From contig JAMPAI010000008.1 of NCBI GenBank assembly GCA_023667315.1, positions 19,935 to 83,934 on the forward strand: a stretch of 64,000 nucleotides of DNA, written 5' to 3'. The translations under genes and the position numbers were made by a program. Origin of the DNA: Ruminococcus flavefaciens. GTDB taxonomy: Bacteria > Bacteroidota > Bacteroidia > Bacteroidales > P3. This document shows, piece by piece, positions 8,287 through 17,927 of the stretch. How positions within the stretch are numbered: the stretch's first letter is position 1; every line of letters begins with the position of its first letter. Below the pieces are notes generated by a model. The model ran no database searches, was not told the origin of the DNA, and saw only the letters and a program-made list of their open reading frames with translations.

Positions 8287-8366
8287 TGTCAAGCAGGATT
8301 TTAAGGGTTAGTAATTTTGGTGTTTCGTGTCTGTTTACAAGGCTTCCGCCCCGTTTTTCACGCTCG

Positions 8367-8395
8367 CAAATATAGCAAAATTACCGATTATCAAA
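8367..8395 (-). promoter_or_regulatory. Promoter of the Hc1-like gene
   Basis: On the minus strand, TTTG (8395-8392) and TATATTTG (8374-8367) are 17 bases apart, fitting the Bacteroidota consensus. The leader would be about 75 bases. Confidence 0.65.
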
Positions 8396-8526
8396 ATATG
8401 GCTCTGTAAGGCTTTACAAGGGTGTTGATATGTTTTTGACGCATTGCAAGGCTTTTTGTTCGGCTTTCATTATCTTCGCTTCCTTGTCGGAAAAATTTCC
8501 GATAGGAGCACAGGAGAACTATAAGC

Positions 8527-9552
8527 GTGAACCCAAAGCCTTTCATATCAGTTGTCTGCCCGGTCTATAACGAGGAGCGGTTTATCGATGGGTTGGTTCA
8601 ATCCATTATAAACCAAGATTATCCTAAAGACCGTATGGAGGTTCTGATTGTGGATGGAAGAAGTTGCGACAAAACGAAAGAACGGGTGGAGTCCTATATT
8701 TGGGAATATCCGTTTATTTCGTTGTACGATAATCCGTTGTGTTATGTTCCCCATGCGTTGAACATCGGTATCGAAAATGCAAGGGGAGAAGTCGTTATCC
8801 GGCTGGATGCCCATTGTGTATATCCTTCGGATTATTTCAGCGTGCTGGTTCAGCGTCTGTTCGAACTGGATGCCGACAATGTGGGGGGCGTTTGGAGAAC
8901 GGTGCCGGCCGACGGTTCGGATAAGGCTTTGGCCGTGGCTGTGGCTTCTTCCAACAGTTTCGGGGTCGGCAATTCTTTTCATAAAACGGGTATTGCATCG
9001 GTACGTCAGGTGGATACGGTGCCTTTCGGATGTTTCAAGCGGGATTTGTTCGATAGGATCGGTTTTTTCGATGAGGAACTGATACGCAACCAGGACGACG
9101 AGTTCAACGCGCGCATCATTCAGGCGGGCGGCAGGATCTTCTTGCTGCCGGAACTGGAAATTACCTATACCGCGCGCGGCAGCCTGTCGAAGATAGCCAA
9201 GACCTATTTTCAGTACGGATTGTTTAAGCCATTGGTAAATAAAAAGATAAAGCATCCGGCAACCCTGCGCCAATTCGTACCGGTGCTTTTTGCCGCCGGT
9301 TTGATTTTCGGTTTGCCGCTGTCGGTGTTCCTGCCGTTTGCCGCCAAGGTGTATGCCGCCTGTTTTTCGCTGTATGTCCTTGTCAGTCTGCTGGTAAGCC
9401 TCAGGCAAGCTGTGAGGCATAGGAATCCGGTGCTGTTTTTCCTGCTTCCGCTCGTGTTCTTCTTGATGCATTTTTGCTACGGCTGCGGCTATTGGAAAGG
9501 GCTTTGGAAGATAGCCACGGGCGGGAAGTTCAGCGTGGGAGAGAGCCGTTAG
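8527..9552 (+). CDS. Family 2 glycosyltransferase with C-terminal membrane segments
   Basis: A 341-residue glycosyltransferase resembling the ExoA type. It has ISVVCPVYNEERFI at the N-terminus, LIVDGRSCDKT, a DAHCVYP metal-binding region near residue 98, and NQDDEFNARI around residue 194 in the acceptor site. Three hydrophobic segments between about 245 and 325 anchor it in the inner membrane. The start is GTG 8527 with AGGAGAAC upstream; no ATG lies closer to the fold start. It precedes an aminotransferase and a sugar transferase and likely builds a surface glycan with them. Confidence 0.85.
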   Translation: MNPKPFISVVCPVYNEERFIDGLVQSIINQDYPKDRMEVLIVDGRSCDKTKERVESYIWEYPFISLYDNPLCYVPHALNIGIENARGEVVIRLDAHCVYPSDYFSVLVQRLFELDADNVGGVWRTVPADGSDKALAVAVASSNSFGVGNSFHKTGIASVRQVDTVPFGCFKRDLFDRIGFFDEELIRNQDDEFNARIIQAGGRIFLLPELEITYTARGSLSKIAKTYFQYGLFKPLVNKKIKHPATLRQFVPVLFAAGLIFGLPLSVFLPFAAKVYAACFSLYVLVSLLVSLRQAVRHRNPVLFFLLPLVFFLMHFCYGCGYWKGLWKIATGGKFSVGESR

Positions 9553-9582
9553 GCGCTTTCCGTAACCTTAAAGACCAACAAG

Positions 9583-10806
9583 ATGAAGATACCATTTTCG
9601 CCGCCCTATATCGATGAATCGGTGCTTGCCGAGGTGGTGGACTGCCTGCGTTCGGGCTGGATCACCACCGGTCCCAAGACGCGGGCGCTGGAAGAAGAGA
9701 TCCGCAAGCTCAGCAATGCCGGGGAGGTGCTCTGCGTCAACTCCTGGACTTCGGGTGCCATATTGATGCTGCGCTGGCTGGGCGTGAAGCCCGGCGACGA
9801 GGTGATCGTGCCTGCCTACACCTACAGCGCCACGGCCCTGGCGGTGTTGCATGCGGGAGCCACGCCGGTCATGGTGGACTCGGGCGAAGACTTCAATATC
9901 TCGGTGGATGCCGTGCGCAAGGCGATCACCCCGCGCACCAAGGCCGTCATTCCGGTGGACATAGCCGGTTTCCCCTGCGACTACGACGCCATCAACGCCC
10001 TGGTGGCCGAACCGGACATCAAGGCGATGTTTTCGGCCTCTTCGCCGGTGCAGGAAAAACTGGGGCGCATCCTGGTGATGAACGACGCGGCCCACTCTTT
10101 GGGCGCCTGCTACGGCGAGGGCAAGCGCACCGGCTGCGAAACCGACGTGGCCATATTCTCGCTCCACGCGGTAAAGAACGTTACCACGGCCGAGGGCGGG
10201 GCGATCTGCCTGAACCTGCCCGAACCTTTCGACAACGCGCTTCTTTACAAGGAACTGCGCATGATGGCGCTCAACTGCCAGACCAAGGATGCCTTTGCCA
10301 AATCCAAGGCCGGGGGCTGGCGCTACGACATTACCGGCCTGGGCATGAAGGTGAACATGGCCGACGTGAACGCCGCCATCGGCCTGGCGCAGATACGCCA
10401 GTACGACATTCTGCTGAGACAGCGCAAGAACGTGTTTACCGCCTACAACAACGCCTTTTCGGCTTGCGGTTGGGCAATCTGCCCGCCCTCGGTGCAGAAC
10501 GGAAAGGAAAGTTCCTACCATCTCTACGCGCTCCGCATCAAGGACTTTACCGAGGCGCAGCGCGACCGCATGATCGAGAAGATAACCGAAAGGGAAGTGG
10601 CGGTAAACGTGCACTTCATCCCCATGCCCATGCTCTCGTTCTTCAAGGGTCTGGGCTACAGGATAGAGGACTACCCGCAGGCCTACCGCAACTACAGTGC
10701 CGAAATCTCGCTGCCCATCTATCCGCAGCTGGATCAGGAGGAGATAGAGTTTGTCATCGAAACCGTTAAGGAGGCCTATCAGGCCGTGATGCAGGAAGAA
10801 GGATGA
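9583..10806 (+). CDS. DegT/DnrJ/EryC1/StrS-family PLP aminotransferase
   Basis: A 407-residue sugar aminotransferase of the ArnB/PglE/PseC type that aminates UDP-keto-sugars. It begins with IPFSPPYIDES and SGWITTGPKT, carries the PAYTYSATALAVLHAGATPV segment, and has the PLP-lysine in SLHAVKNVTTAEGG. It contains an insertion of about 25 residues (EPDIKAMFSASSPVQEK region) before the NDAAHSLGA strand. Its 3' end overlaps the next gene by 4 bases (ATGA), so the two are translationally coupled. Confidence 0.9.
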   Translation: MKIPFSPPYIDESVLAEVVDCLRSGWITTGPKTRALEEEIRKLSNAGEVLCVNSWTSGAILMLRWLGVKPGDEVIVPAYTYSATALAVLHAGATPVMVDSGEDFNISVDAVRKAITPRTKAVIPVDIAGFPCDYDAINALVAEPDIKAMFSASSPVQEKLGRILVMNDAAHSLGACYGEGKRTGCETDVAIFSLHAVKNVTTAEGGAICLNLPEPFDNALLYKELRMMALNCQTKDAFAKSKAGGWRYDITGLGMKVNMADVNAAIGLAQIRQYDILLRQRKNVFTAYNNAFSACGWAICPPSVQNGKESSYHLYALRIKDFTEAQRDRMIEKITEREVAVNVHFIPMPMLSFFKGLGYRIEDYPQAYRNYSAEISLPIYPQLDQEEIEFVIETVKEAYQAVMQEEG

Positions 10807-11390
10807 TACGTCTGTTCGACATAGTGTTTTCCCTTTCGGGCATTCTCGTGCTCTCGCCCCTGCTGCTCGTTGTGTATGCGGCGGTCTGTATGGAGAGCCG
10901 GGGCGGTGGCCTTTACCGCCAGCGGCGGGTGGGAAAGGACGGCCGGGAGTTCACGCTCTATAAGTTCCGTTCCATGCGCGTGGGCGCCGATAAGGAAGGC
11001 CTGCTCACGGTGGGCGGCGAAGACCCGCGCGTCACCAGGGTGGGCGCCTTTCTGCGCAAGTACAAGTTAGACGAGCTGCCGCAGCTGTTCAACGTGCTCA
11101 GGGGCGACATGAGCCTTGTGGGCCCCCGCCCGGAAGTGGCGCGCTACGTGGCGTTATACACGCCCGAACAGCGCAGGGTGCTGTGTGTGCGCCCCGGCAT
11201 CACCGACTACGCCTCCATCGAATACATCGACGAAAACACGATTCTCGGGCAGGCCGAAGATCCCGACAGCGTGTATGTCGGGCAGATCATGCCGGACAAG
11301 ATACGGCATAACATGAAATACATCGAAAACCGTTCCGTCAGGGAATACTTCAAGGTTATCCTGCTCACGGTCTCCCATATCATACGCTAA
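10803..11390 (+). CDS. Undecaprenyl-phosphate sugar phosphotransferase (bacterial sugar transferase)
   Basis: The 195-residue protein belongs to the small WcaJ/PglC-type phosphoglycosyltransferases that load the first sugar onto the lipid carrier. It shows one N-terminal membrane helix (residues ~5-28), [44 protein letters not shown] and [13 protein letters not shown]. With the DegT aminotransferase upstream it resembles a two-gene unit for making and transferring an amino sugar, as in di-N-acetylbacillosamine pathways; that link is inferred. Confidence 0.92.
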   Translation: MIRLFDIVFSLSGILVLSPLLLVVYAAVCMESRGGGLYRQRRVGKDGREFTLYKFRSMRVGADKEGLLTVGGEDPRVTRVGAFLRKYKLDELPQLFNVLRGDMSLVGPRPEVARYVALYTPEQRRVLCVRPGITDYASIEYIDENTILGQAEDPDSVYVGQIMPDKIRHNMKYIENRSVREYFKVILLTVSHIIR

Positions 11391-11401
11391 AAACATACGC
11401 C

Positions 11402-14400
11402 ATGCCTTATTTCACCCACCTCCACCTGCATACGCTCTACTCCGTTCTCGACGGTGCCTGCAAGATTTCCGACCTGATGAACAAAGCCAAGGAGTTCGGC
11501 ATGGACGCCATGGCCATTACCGACCACGGCAACATGTACGGCGTGATGGAGTTCGTGAACAAGGCCCGTGCCGCGGGCATCAAGCCCATTGTGGGCTGCG
11601 AGGTGTATGTGGCGCCCGGAAGCCGTTTCGAGAAAAGGGGAAAGGACGAGGACAGGACCAACTACCACTTGATCCTGCTGGCCAAGAACCCCACCGGCTA
11701 CCACAATCTGGTAAAGCTCTGTTCCCTGTCGCAGCGCAAGGAGGCCTTCTACTACAAGCCGCGTATCGACCACGACCTGCTCAGGCAGTACCACGAGGGC
11801 CTTGTCTGCTGTTCGGCCTGTCTGGCGGGCGAGGTGCCGCAGGCCATCCTTTCCGGCCAGGAAGAGCAGCTTAAGGAACACATCGCGTTCTTCAAGGGTC
11901 TGTTCGGCGAAGACTACTATTTCGAGATGCAGCGGCACGGGCACGAGGAACAGATGATCGTGAACGCCCGTCTGGAACAGCTGGCTTCCGAATACAACAT
12001 CAAGTGCATCGCCACCAACGACGTGCATTTCGTGAACGCCGACGACTACGAGGCGCACCGCATCCTCATCTGCCTCAACACGGGCAAGAAGCTGCACGAA
12101 GACACCAAGATGCTCTATACGGGCCAGGAATACTTCAAGAGCGCCGACGAGATGGCCGAACTGTTTCCCGACCATCCCGAATACCTCGAGAACACGCGCG
12201 AAATCGTGGAGAAGATAGAGAACTTCGAACTGGAACACGCGCCGCTGATGCCGCACTTCCCCCTGCCGGAGCCCTTTACGGAAGACATGGAGTATCTGCG
12301 CCACCTTACCTACGAGGGGGCGAAGAAACGTTACGGGGAAAACTTCCGCGAGAACGAAGTACTGCGGGAGCGTCTCGATTTCGAGCTGGACACCATCGCG
12401 GGGATGGGCTTTCCGGGGTATTTCCTCATCGTGTGGGACTTTATCCGCGCCGCCCGCGAAATGGGCGTGCTGGTGGGGCCCGGACGTGGTTCGGCGGCCG
12501 GTTCCATGCTTGCCTATTGTCTGGGTATCACCAATATAGACCCCGTCAAATACGACCTGCTGTTCGAACGATTCCTCAACCCGGAGCGTATCTCCCTGCC
12601 CGATATCGACGTGGACTTCGATGACGCGGGGCGCGGCCGGGTCATCGACTACGTAAAGGAGAAGTACGGTTCGGAACGGGTCTCGCAGATCATCACCTAC
12701 GGCACCATGGCGGCCAAGTCGGCCATCAAGGACGTGGCGCGTGTGCTGGACCTGCCGCTGCCCGAATCGAACCGCCTGGCCAAACTGGTGCCCGACAATC
12801 CGGGCATGACCCTGCCCAAGGCCTTCAAGGAAGTGCCCGACCTGCAGAAGGAAATGGACGGCAACCCCGACCCCCTGGTGCGCGACACGCTCCGTTACGC
12901 CATCAAGCTGGAGGGCTGCATCCGCAGCGTGGGCGTGCATGCCTGCGGCATGATCATCGCCCCCGAAGACATCATCGAGTACGTGCCCACCGGCGTGGCC
13001 AAAGACTCCGAGATGCCCGTGACCCAATACGAAGGCACCTATGTGGAGTCGGTGGGCCTGATCAAGATGGACTTCCTGGGGCTCAAGACCCTCACCATCA
13101 TTAAGGGCGCGCTCGACAACATCAAGCTGCGCCACGGCATCGACATCGATATCGAGAGCATTCCGCTCGACGACAAGGCCACCTACGAGCTTTTCGGCAA
13201 CGGCGAGACCAACGGCATCTTCCAGTTTGAATCGCCGGGCATGCAGAAGTACCTCAAGGAACTGAAGCCCACCCGCCTGGAAGACATCATCGCCATGAAC
13301 GCCCTCTACCGTCCGGGTCCCATGGAATACATTCCCCAGTTTATCCGCCGCAAGGAGGGCAAGGAGGCCATCGACTACGACCTTCCCGAAATGGAGGAAT
13401 ACCTGCACGACACCTACGGCATCACCGTCTATCAGGAACAGGTGATGCTGCTTTCCCAGAAGCTGGCCGGCTTTTCGAAGGGCGATGCCGACAAGCTCCG
13501 CAAGGCCATGGGCAAGAAGAAGAAAGACGTGCTGGACCAGATGAAGACCAAGTTCATGGACGGTTGCGGCGGCCACCAGCTGAATCCGGAGGTCTGCGAG
13601 AAGGTGTGGAAAGACTGGGAGGCCTTCGCTTCCTACGCCTTCAACAAGTCGCACGCCACCTGCTATGCCTGGATCGCCTACCAGACGGCCTACCTAAAGG
13701 CGCACTATCCGGCCGAATACATGGCCTCCGTGCTCACCAGCAACCTGAGCGCCATCGACAAGATCTCGTTCTTCATGGACGAGTGCAAGCGCATGGGCAT
13801 ACAGCTGCTGTCGCCCGACGTGAACGAGAGCATGGGCTTCTTTACCGTGAACAAGGACGGGGCGATACGTTTCGGCCTGAGCGGCATCAAGAACGTGGGC
13901 ACCAACGTGGTGGAGGAACTCATCAAGGAAAGGAACGAGAACGGGCCGTACAAGGACGTGCTGGATTTCGTTACCCGCGTGAACCTGCGCAGCATGAACC
14001 GCCGCTGTATGGAAGCCCTGGTGATGGCCGGCGCGTTCGACAGTTTCGGGCTTACCCGCTCGGTGTTCTTCTTCCAGCGTCCGGGCGAGAACCAGACCTT
14101 TACCGAAAAGCTGCTGCAATACGGGGCGAGCGTTCAGCGCAACCAAAGCTCCACGCAGACCGACTTGTTCGGCAACAGCATGGAGGAGGTGGCCTCCACG
14201 ATCGACATCCCCAACGTGGAGCCTTGGTCGCAGATCGAGCAGCTGAGCAACGAAAAGGAGGTGGTGGGCATCTATCTGAGCGGCTTTCCCCTGGATCCCT
14301 ACAGGCTGGAACTCAAGACGTTCTCGAACATCAACATTTCCGGCATCAAGAGCAAGCCCATCGGAGACTTCCGGGGCAAGATACTGCATTTCGGGGGCAT

Positions 14401-14920
14401 TGTCACCGCTTCCTCGCTGAACCTGAAGACCAAGACCGGCAAGGACTACGGGCGCTTTACGCTGGCCGACTACGACGACTCGATGGAGTTCATGCTCTTC
14501 GGCAACGATTACATCAACTTCAAGAACTTTGTGGACGTGGTGGGCCGCCTGGTGTTCATCACCGCCGACGTGCGCCAGCGCTGGGCCAAGGAAAAGGACG
14601 CCGCGCCCGAATACGAGCTGCGGATCCAGGCCATGGAACTGCTGGACGAGATGCTGGACAAGAAGGCGAAGAAGCTCCGCCTTACCCTGCGTTCGGGCGA
14701 TGTAACGCCGGAGTTCACCGAAAAGGTGCAGCGGGTGTGCAAGAACAACGCCCTGAACAAGAAGTTGGCGCAGAGCGGCGGCGCTGTGGTCGATTTTCAT
14801 GTGGTTGACAGCATCAATACGCTGTCTGTCAGTATGATATTGCCGGCCAAGGTAAAGCCCTCCGATTTCCTGGCCGACCTCAAGAAAGAGAACCTGGAAC
14901 CAGAAATCACCATCGGTTAA
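11402..14920 (+). CDS. dnaE: DNA polymerase III subunit alpha
   Basis: The replicative polymerase, 1172 residues. It starts with the PHP domain (THLHLHTLYSVLDGACK, then AITDHGNMYG), followed by the palm with LVGPGRGSAAGS and the catalytic acidic cluster PDIDVDFDD (P400, with D401 and D403 at the same numbers as in E. coli). Then come fingers (ALYRPGPMEYIP), a helix-hairpin-helix region, and an OB-fold domain near residues 985-1075. The C-terminus is shorter than in E. coli. It starts 11 bases after the sugar transferase. Confidence 0.97.
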   Translation: MPYFTHLHLHTLYSVLDGACKISDLMNKAKEFGMDAMAITDHGNMYGVMEFVNKARAAGIKPIVGCEVYVAPGSRFEKRGKDEDRTNYHLILLAKNPTGYHNLVKLCSLSQRKEAFYYKPRIDHDLLRQYHEGLVCCSACLAGEVPQAILSGQEEQLKEHIAFFKGLFGEDYYFEMQRHGHEEQMIVNARLEQLASEYNIKCIATNDVHFVNADDYEAHRILICLNTGKKLHEDTKMLYTGQEYFKSADEMAELFPDHPEYLENTREIVEKIENFELEHAPLMPHFPLPEPFTEDMEYLRHLTYEGAKKRYGENFRENEVLRERLDFELDTIAGMGFPGYFLIVWDFIRAAREMGVLVGPGRGSAAGSMLAYCLGITNIDPVKYDLLFERFLNPERISLPDIDVDFDDAGRGRVIDYVKEKYGSERVSQIITYGTMAAKSAIKDVARVLDLPLPESNRLAKLVPDNPGMTLPKAFKEVPDLQKEMDGNPDPLVRDTLRYAIKLEGCIRSVGVHACGMIIAPEDIIEYVPTGVAKDSEMPVTQYEGTYVESVGLIKMDFLGLKTLTIIKGALDNIKLRHGIDIDIESIPLDDKATYELFGNGETNGIFQFESPGMQKYLKELKPTRLEDIIAMNALYRPGPMEYIPQFIRRKEGKEAIDYDLPEMEEYLHDTYGITVYQEQVMLLSQKLAGFSKGDADKLRKAMGKKKKDVLDQMKTKFMDGCGGHQLNPEVCEKVWKDWEAFASYAFNKSHATCYAWIAYQTAYLKAHYPAEYMASVLTSNLSAIDKISFFMDECKRMGIQLLSPDVNESMGFFTVNKDGAIRFGLSGIKNVGTNVVEELIKERNENGPYKDVLDFVTRVNLRSMNRRCMEALVMAGAFDSFGLTRSVFFFQRPGENQTFTEKLLQYGASVQRNQSSTQTDLFGNSMEEVASTIDIPNVEPWSQIEQLSNEKEVVGIYLSGFPLDPYRLELKTFSNINISGIKSKPIGDFRGKILHFGGIVTASSLNLKTKTGKDYGRFTLADYDDSMEFMLFGNDYINFKNFVDVVGRLVFITADVRQRWAKEKDAAPEYELRIQAMELLDEMLDKKAKKLRLTLRSGDVTPEFTEKVQRVCKNNALNKKLAQSGGAVVDFHVVDSINTLSVSMILPAKVKPSDFLADLKKENLEPEITIG

Positions 14921-14932
14921 AAAAGAGGACCA

Positions 14933-16384
14933 ATGAATCGATTGTGTTTTTGGAGAAATGTTACGCCGATAACATTCCTTACCTACCTTTATATCGCTTT
15001 GCCGATATTTATCTTTCTTGTCGGTTGGACAAGAACGGTTTGGGCGGTGCCTTTCGGCATAGTTACGGGCCTTTCTTTCGTGCTGTGCCTTCGCCATGCG
15101 GAGCCATATCGCCTGCCTTTCGACAGAAAGAAACTTTTTCTGTTGTTTATTCTCATTGCCGTTATCGTTGTTCTCTGCGGTATAGGGGGCTATATCTGGC
15201 AGCATGGCGACCATTATTTCCGCAATGCGATCTTTAAGGCTTTGGTCGAAAACAAATGGCCGGTTGTAAAGCCTGTGGAGACGGAACTTGGGCTTCGGTT
15301 CCGTATCTTGGATTATTATCTCGGATTTTGGTTGCCGGCCGCCGTTTTCGGAAAGGTGTTCGGCCTTGAGGCGGGTTTCTTCTTTCAGTTTTTGTGGGCA
15401 TCGCTGGGCCTTTTTCTCATTTGGTACCATTTGTGCCGCTTCATAGGGAAATACAGCCTGTGGATTCTGGTCGCCTTTGTATTTTTCGGCGGCCTGGACC
15501 TGCTGGGTTATTTTATTTTGGATTGCGGACGTTACCGTCTGTTTTTCGAAATGGACTTGGAAGTGTGGTCCTTTTCCAGAGGCGAGTGGTTGGCATACGT
15601 TTCTTTTTTCAACCATATGCGGGGAGCCTTCAACCAGATTTTTTACGCGGCGCCCATCTTTTTGGTGCTGTTGCAGGAAAAAACAAACAGGAACCTTGTC
15701 TTTTTATGGGGGTGCGCCCTGCTTTGCTGCACGATTCCGTTCGTCGGCATGATACCGTTTCTGATTTACCGGATCTGGCGTAACGGAAAGAGGTATGGCG
15801 ATTTGATTTCCTTTCAGAATGTAGCGGGCGGTGCGGTGGTAGGACTGGTTTCGTTTAGCTACATCATAGGAAATCCGAGTGGCGGCGCATTGGGTTGGTT
15901 TCACTTCGGTTTCCTGCAAAGTGTACTTATTTTTCTGCTTTTTGTCTTGCTGGAGGCCGGGGTTTTCCTGGCTTTGGTTTATCGGCGGAACAAGGGCGTC
16001 TTGTTTTGGATTACCGCGGCCGTATTGGTTTTATTGCCTTTTACCGCCATGAACAACGGGCAGATGCCCGATTTCTGCATGCGGGCTTCCATTCCTGCCT
16101 TTCTTGTATTGTTCGCCATGTATGTAAAGGCTTGGGTCGGCGCCAAAGAGCAAAGAAGAAAAGGGGAGTTATGGATTTTGTCTGTGGTTTTCGTCTTGTC
16201 AACGGCTGCTCCCGCCTGCAATCTTTATCAGATAATGCAGGGAACCTGTAAAAAGCATGGATGTGAGCGCAGGATAGCGCAGGAAGAAGAGATAATGAGA
16301 CATGGTAATTTCTCGGGCTGGACTGACGAATGTCCTTTCTACCGTCTTTTCGCCAAAAAACAAGAAGTGCAGCCGGAGATATGA
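14933..16384 (+). CDS. Multi-pass membrane protein of unknown function
   Basis: A 483-residue, strongly hydrophobic protein with roughly ten to twelve membrane segments, many Phe/Trp/Tyr residues and a hydrophilic loop near residues 95-120 (GDHYFRNAIFKALVENKWPV). I do not recognise the family. The layout (an early soluble loop between membrane helices, then clustered helices) is reminiscent of polysaccharide polymerases or GT-C transferases, but no signature motif is seen. Codon use is more AT-rich than in dnaE, 12 bases upstream, and trxA downstream, suggesting a later insertion. Confidence 0.7.
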   Translation: MNRLCFWRNVTPITFLTYLYIALPIFIFLVGWTRTVWAVPFGIVTGLSFVLCLRHAEPYRLPFDRKKLFLLFILIAVIVVLCGIGGYIWQHGDHYFRNAIFKALVENKWPVVKPVETELGLRFRILDYYLGFWLPAAVFGKVFGLEAGFFFQFLWASLGLFLIWYHLCRFIGKYSLWILVAFVFFGGLDLLGYFILDCGRYRLFFEMDLEVWSFSRGEWLAYVSFFNHMRGAFNQIFYAAPIFLVLLQEKTNRNLVFLWGCALLCCTIPFVGMIPFLIYRIWRNGKRYGDLISFQNVAGGAVVGLVSFSYIIGNPSGGALGWFHFGFLQSVLIFLLFVLLEAGVFLALVYRRNKGVLFWITAAVLVLLPFTAMNNGQMPDFCMRASIPAFLVLFAMYVKAWVGAKEQRRKGELWILSVVFVLSTAAPACNLYQIMQGTCKKHGCERRIAQEEEIMRHGNFSGWTDECPFYRLFAKKQEVQPEI

Positions 16385-16441
16385 GAAGTTTTGATTTTTT
16401 CGCGTAAATTAGCCGTCGGAAAACTAAAAAGACAAAATACT

Positions 16442-16759
16442 ATGGCAACAACATTCACTGATGCAAATTTCGAAGAGCTGGCGCTGAAGGCCGCCACGCC
16501 CGTTATGGTTGATTTCGGCGCCGCCTGGTGCGGTCCCTGCAACGCCATCGCTCCCGTGGTGGACAAACTGGCGGGCGAATACGAAGGCAAGATCCTTATC
16601 GGCAAGGTCGATGTGGACGCCTGCCCCGAAGTAACCAAGAAGTACAAGGTGCGCAACATCCCCACCATTCTTTTCATCAAGAACGGTGAAGTGGTGGACA
16701 AGCACGTGGGCAGCACCAACGAAGGTGACCTGAAAAAGAAACTCGACGCCATGCTTTAA
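16442..16759 (+). CDS. trxA: Thioredoxin
   Basis: A 105-residue classical thioredoxin with FGAAWCGPCNAIAPVV (active-site WCGPC) near residue 28, the DVDACPEV segment and the cis-proline loop NIPTILF. It reduces disulfides in the cytoplasm. ATG 16442 is the start because the fold begins immediately; the frame is open a little upstream. It is followed by its own terminator, so it is probably monocistronic. Confidence 0.96.
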   Translation: MATTFTDANFEELALKAATPVMVDFGAAWCGPCNAIAPVVDKLAGEYEGKILIGKVDVDACPEVTKKYKVRNIPTILFIKNGEVVDKHVGSTNEGDLKKKLDAML

Positions 16760-16792
16760 TGGTTCAGGATGGTTTTCCGTCCGTTGAACGAG

Positions 16793-16830
16793 GTCGGTTG
16801 GAAACCATGCGTTTTCAACCGACTTTTTTT
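16793..16830 (+). terminator. Terminator after trxA
   Basis: GTCGGTTGGAAAC (16793-16805) pairs, with one wobble, with GTTTTCAACCGAC (16811-16823), followed by seven T's. Confidence 0.8.
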
Positions 16831-16851
16831 ATCCGGTAAAGCCGGCTTGCC

Positions 16852-17793
16852 ATGACAGAAGATTTTTACAGACAGATCACGGAACCTTTCGCCTCGCTGG
16901 AACTCTTGGCCTCGCAGGTGGTGGAGGGCTTCATCACCGGCCTGCACCAAAGCCCCTTCCACGGCTTTTCGGTGGAGTTCGCCGAACACCGCCAGTACAA
17001 TCAGGGCGAATCGGTGCGTCACGTGGACTGGAAGCTCTACGGGCGCACCGACCGGCTGTACGTCAAGAAATACCAGGAGGAGACCAACCTGCGTTGCCAC
17101 ATCCTGGTGGACACCTCTTCCTCGATGTATTTCCCGACCCCCGGCGCCAACGAAAAGACGCTGCACAAGCTGGGGTTCTCGCTCTGCGCGGCGGCGGTGC
17201 TCGCCACGATGCTGGCAAGGCAGCGCGACGCGGTGGGCCTGCATTTCTTCTCGTCGGAAGAAGACGTAAAGACGGAGGTGAAGTCGAGCCAGACCCACCT
17301 CAAGTACCTGCTTTCCGAACTGGAGGGTCGGTTGCGCCGCTCGCTTGACCGCCCGGAATTCCATATCGGCTCGGATATGGCCGAAACCCTGCATCTGGCG
17401 GCCGAACGAATCCACAAACGCTCGCTGGTGGTGGTCTTTTCGGACATGTTCGAGGCCGAGGCCGACCCGGAGGCACTGTTCGGTGCGTTGCAGCACCTCA
17501 AGTACCGCGACAACGAGGTGTTGCTGTTCCACGTTACCCACCACGGCAAGGAGGCGGCCCTGGAGTTTCCCGAAAAACGCTACTGCATGGTGGATATGGA
17601 GAGCGGCAAGGAAATCCGCCTCAGCCCGGCGCAGTACAGGCAGGCCTATGCCGAAAAGTACGCCGTTTTCCGTCAGGAATTGGTGAACCGCTGCAACCAG
17701 TACCGCATAGACCTGGCCGAAGCCGACGTGGCCGAGGGCTTCGTTCCCGTGCTGCAGGCCTATATGGCAAAAAGACACAAAGTTTTCCGATAG
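16852..17793 (+). CDS. DUF58-domain protein
   Basis: A 313-residue soluble protein. It carries the DUF58 signature GESVRHVDWKLYGRTDRLYV (residues ~52-71), followed by a von Willebrand A-like region with the metal-site motif DTSSSMYF (~87-94) and SLVVVFSDMFE. Such proteins usually sit beside a MoxR-type AAA ATPase and Bat proteins; none is present here, which makes this an orphan copy. The biochemical role of the family is not settled. Confidence 0.88.
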   Translation: MTEDFYRQITEPFASLELLASQVVEGFITGLHQSPFHGFSVEFAEHRQYNQGESVRHVDWKLYGRTDRLYVKKYQEETNLRCHILVDTSSSMYFPTPGANEKTLHKLGFSLCAAAVLATMLARQRDAVGLHFFSSEEDVKTEVKSSQTHLKYLLSELEGRLRRSLDRPEFHIGSDMAETLHLAAERIHKRSLVVVFSDMFEAEADPEALFGALQHLKYRDNEVLLFHVTHHGKEAALEFPEKRYCMVDMESGKEIRLSPAQYRQAYAEKYAVFRQELVNRCNQYRIDLAEADVAEGFVPVLQAYMAKRHKVFR

Positions 17794-17927
17794 TATTTCG
17801 GGAAAAAGTGCTATCTTTACGCAATAGGAATTCACGGAATAGTAACAAAAACCAACACATCGGCAAAGAAAATCTAAGAGGGGGCTGAAAACCGGCTCCA
17901 CCACTAAACCAAAATACGTTTAAAACT

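Noticed and set aside
11387-13654. 755-codon minus-strand frame opposite dnaE
   Set aside because: Composition is His/Val/Leu-rich antisense of a strongly supported dnaE frame; GC-rich codon bias keeps stops rare.
13694-15616. 640-codon minus-strand frame opposite dnaE and the membrane protein gene
   Set aside because: Also antisense with no domain; overlaps two well-supported plus-strand genes.
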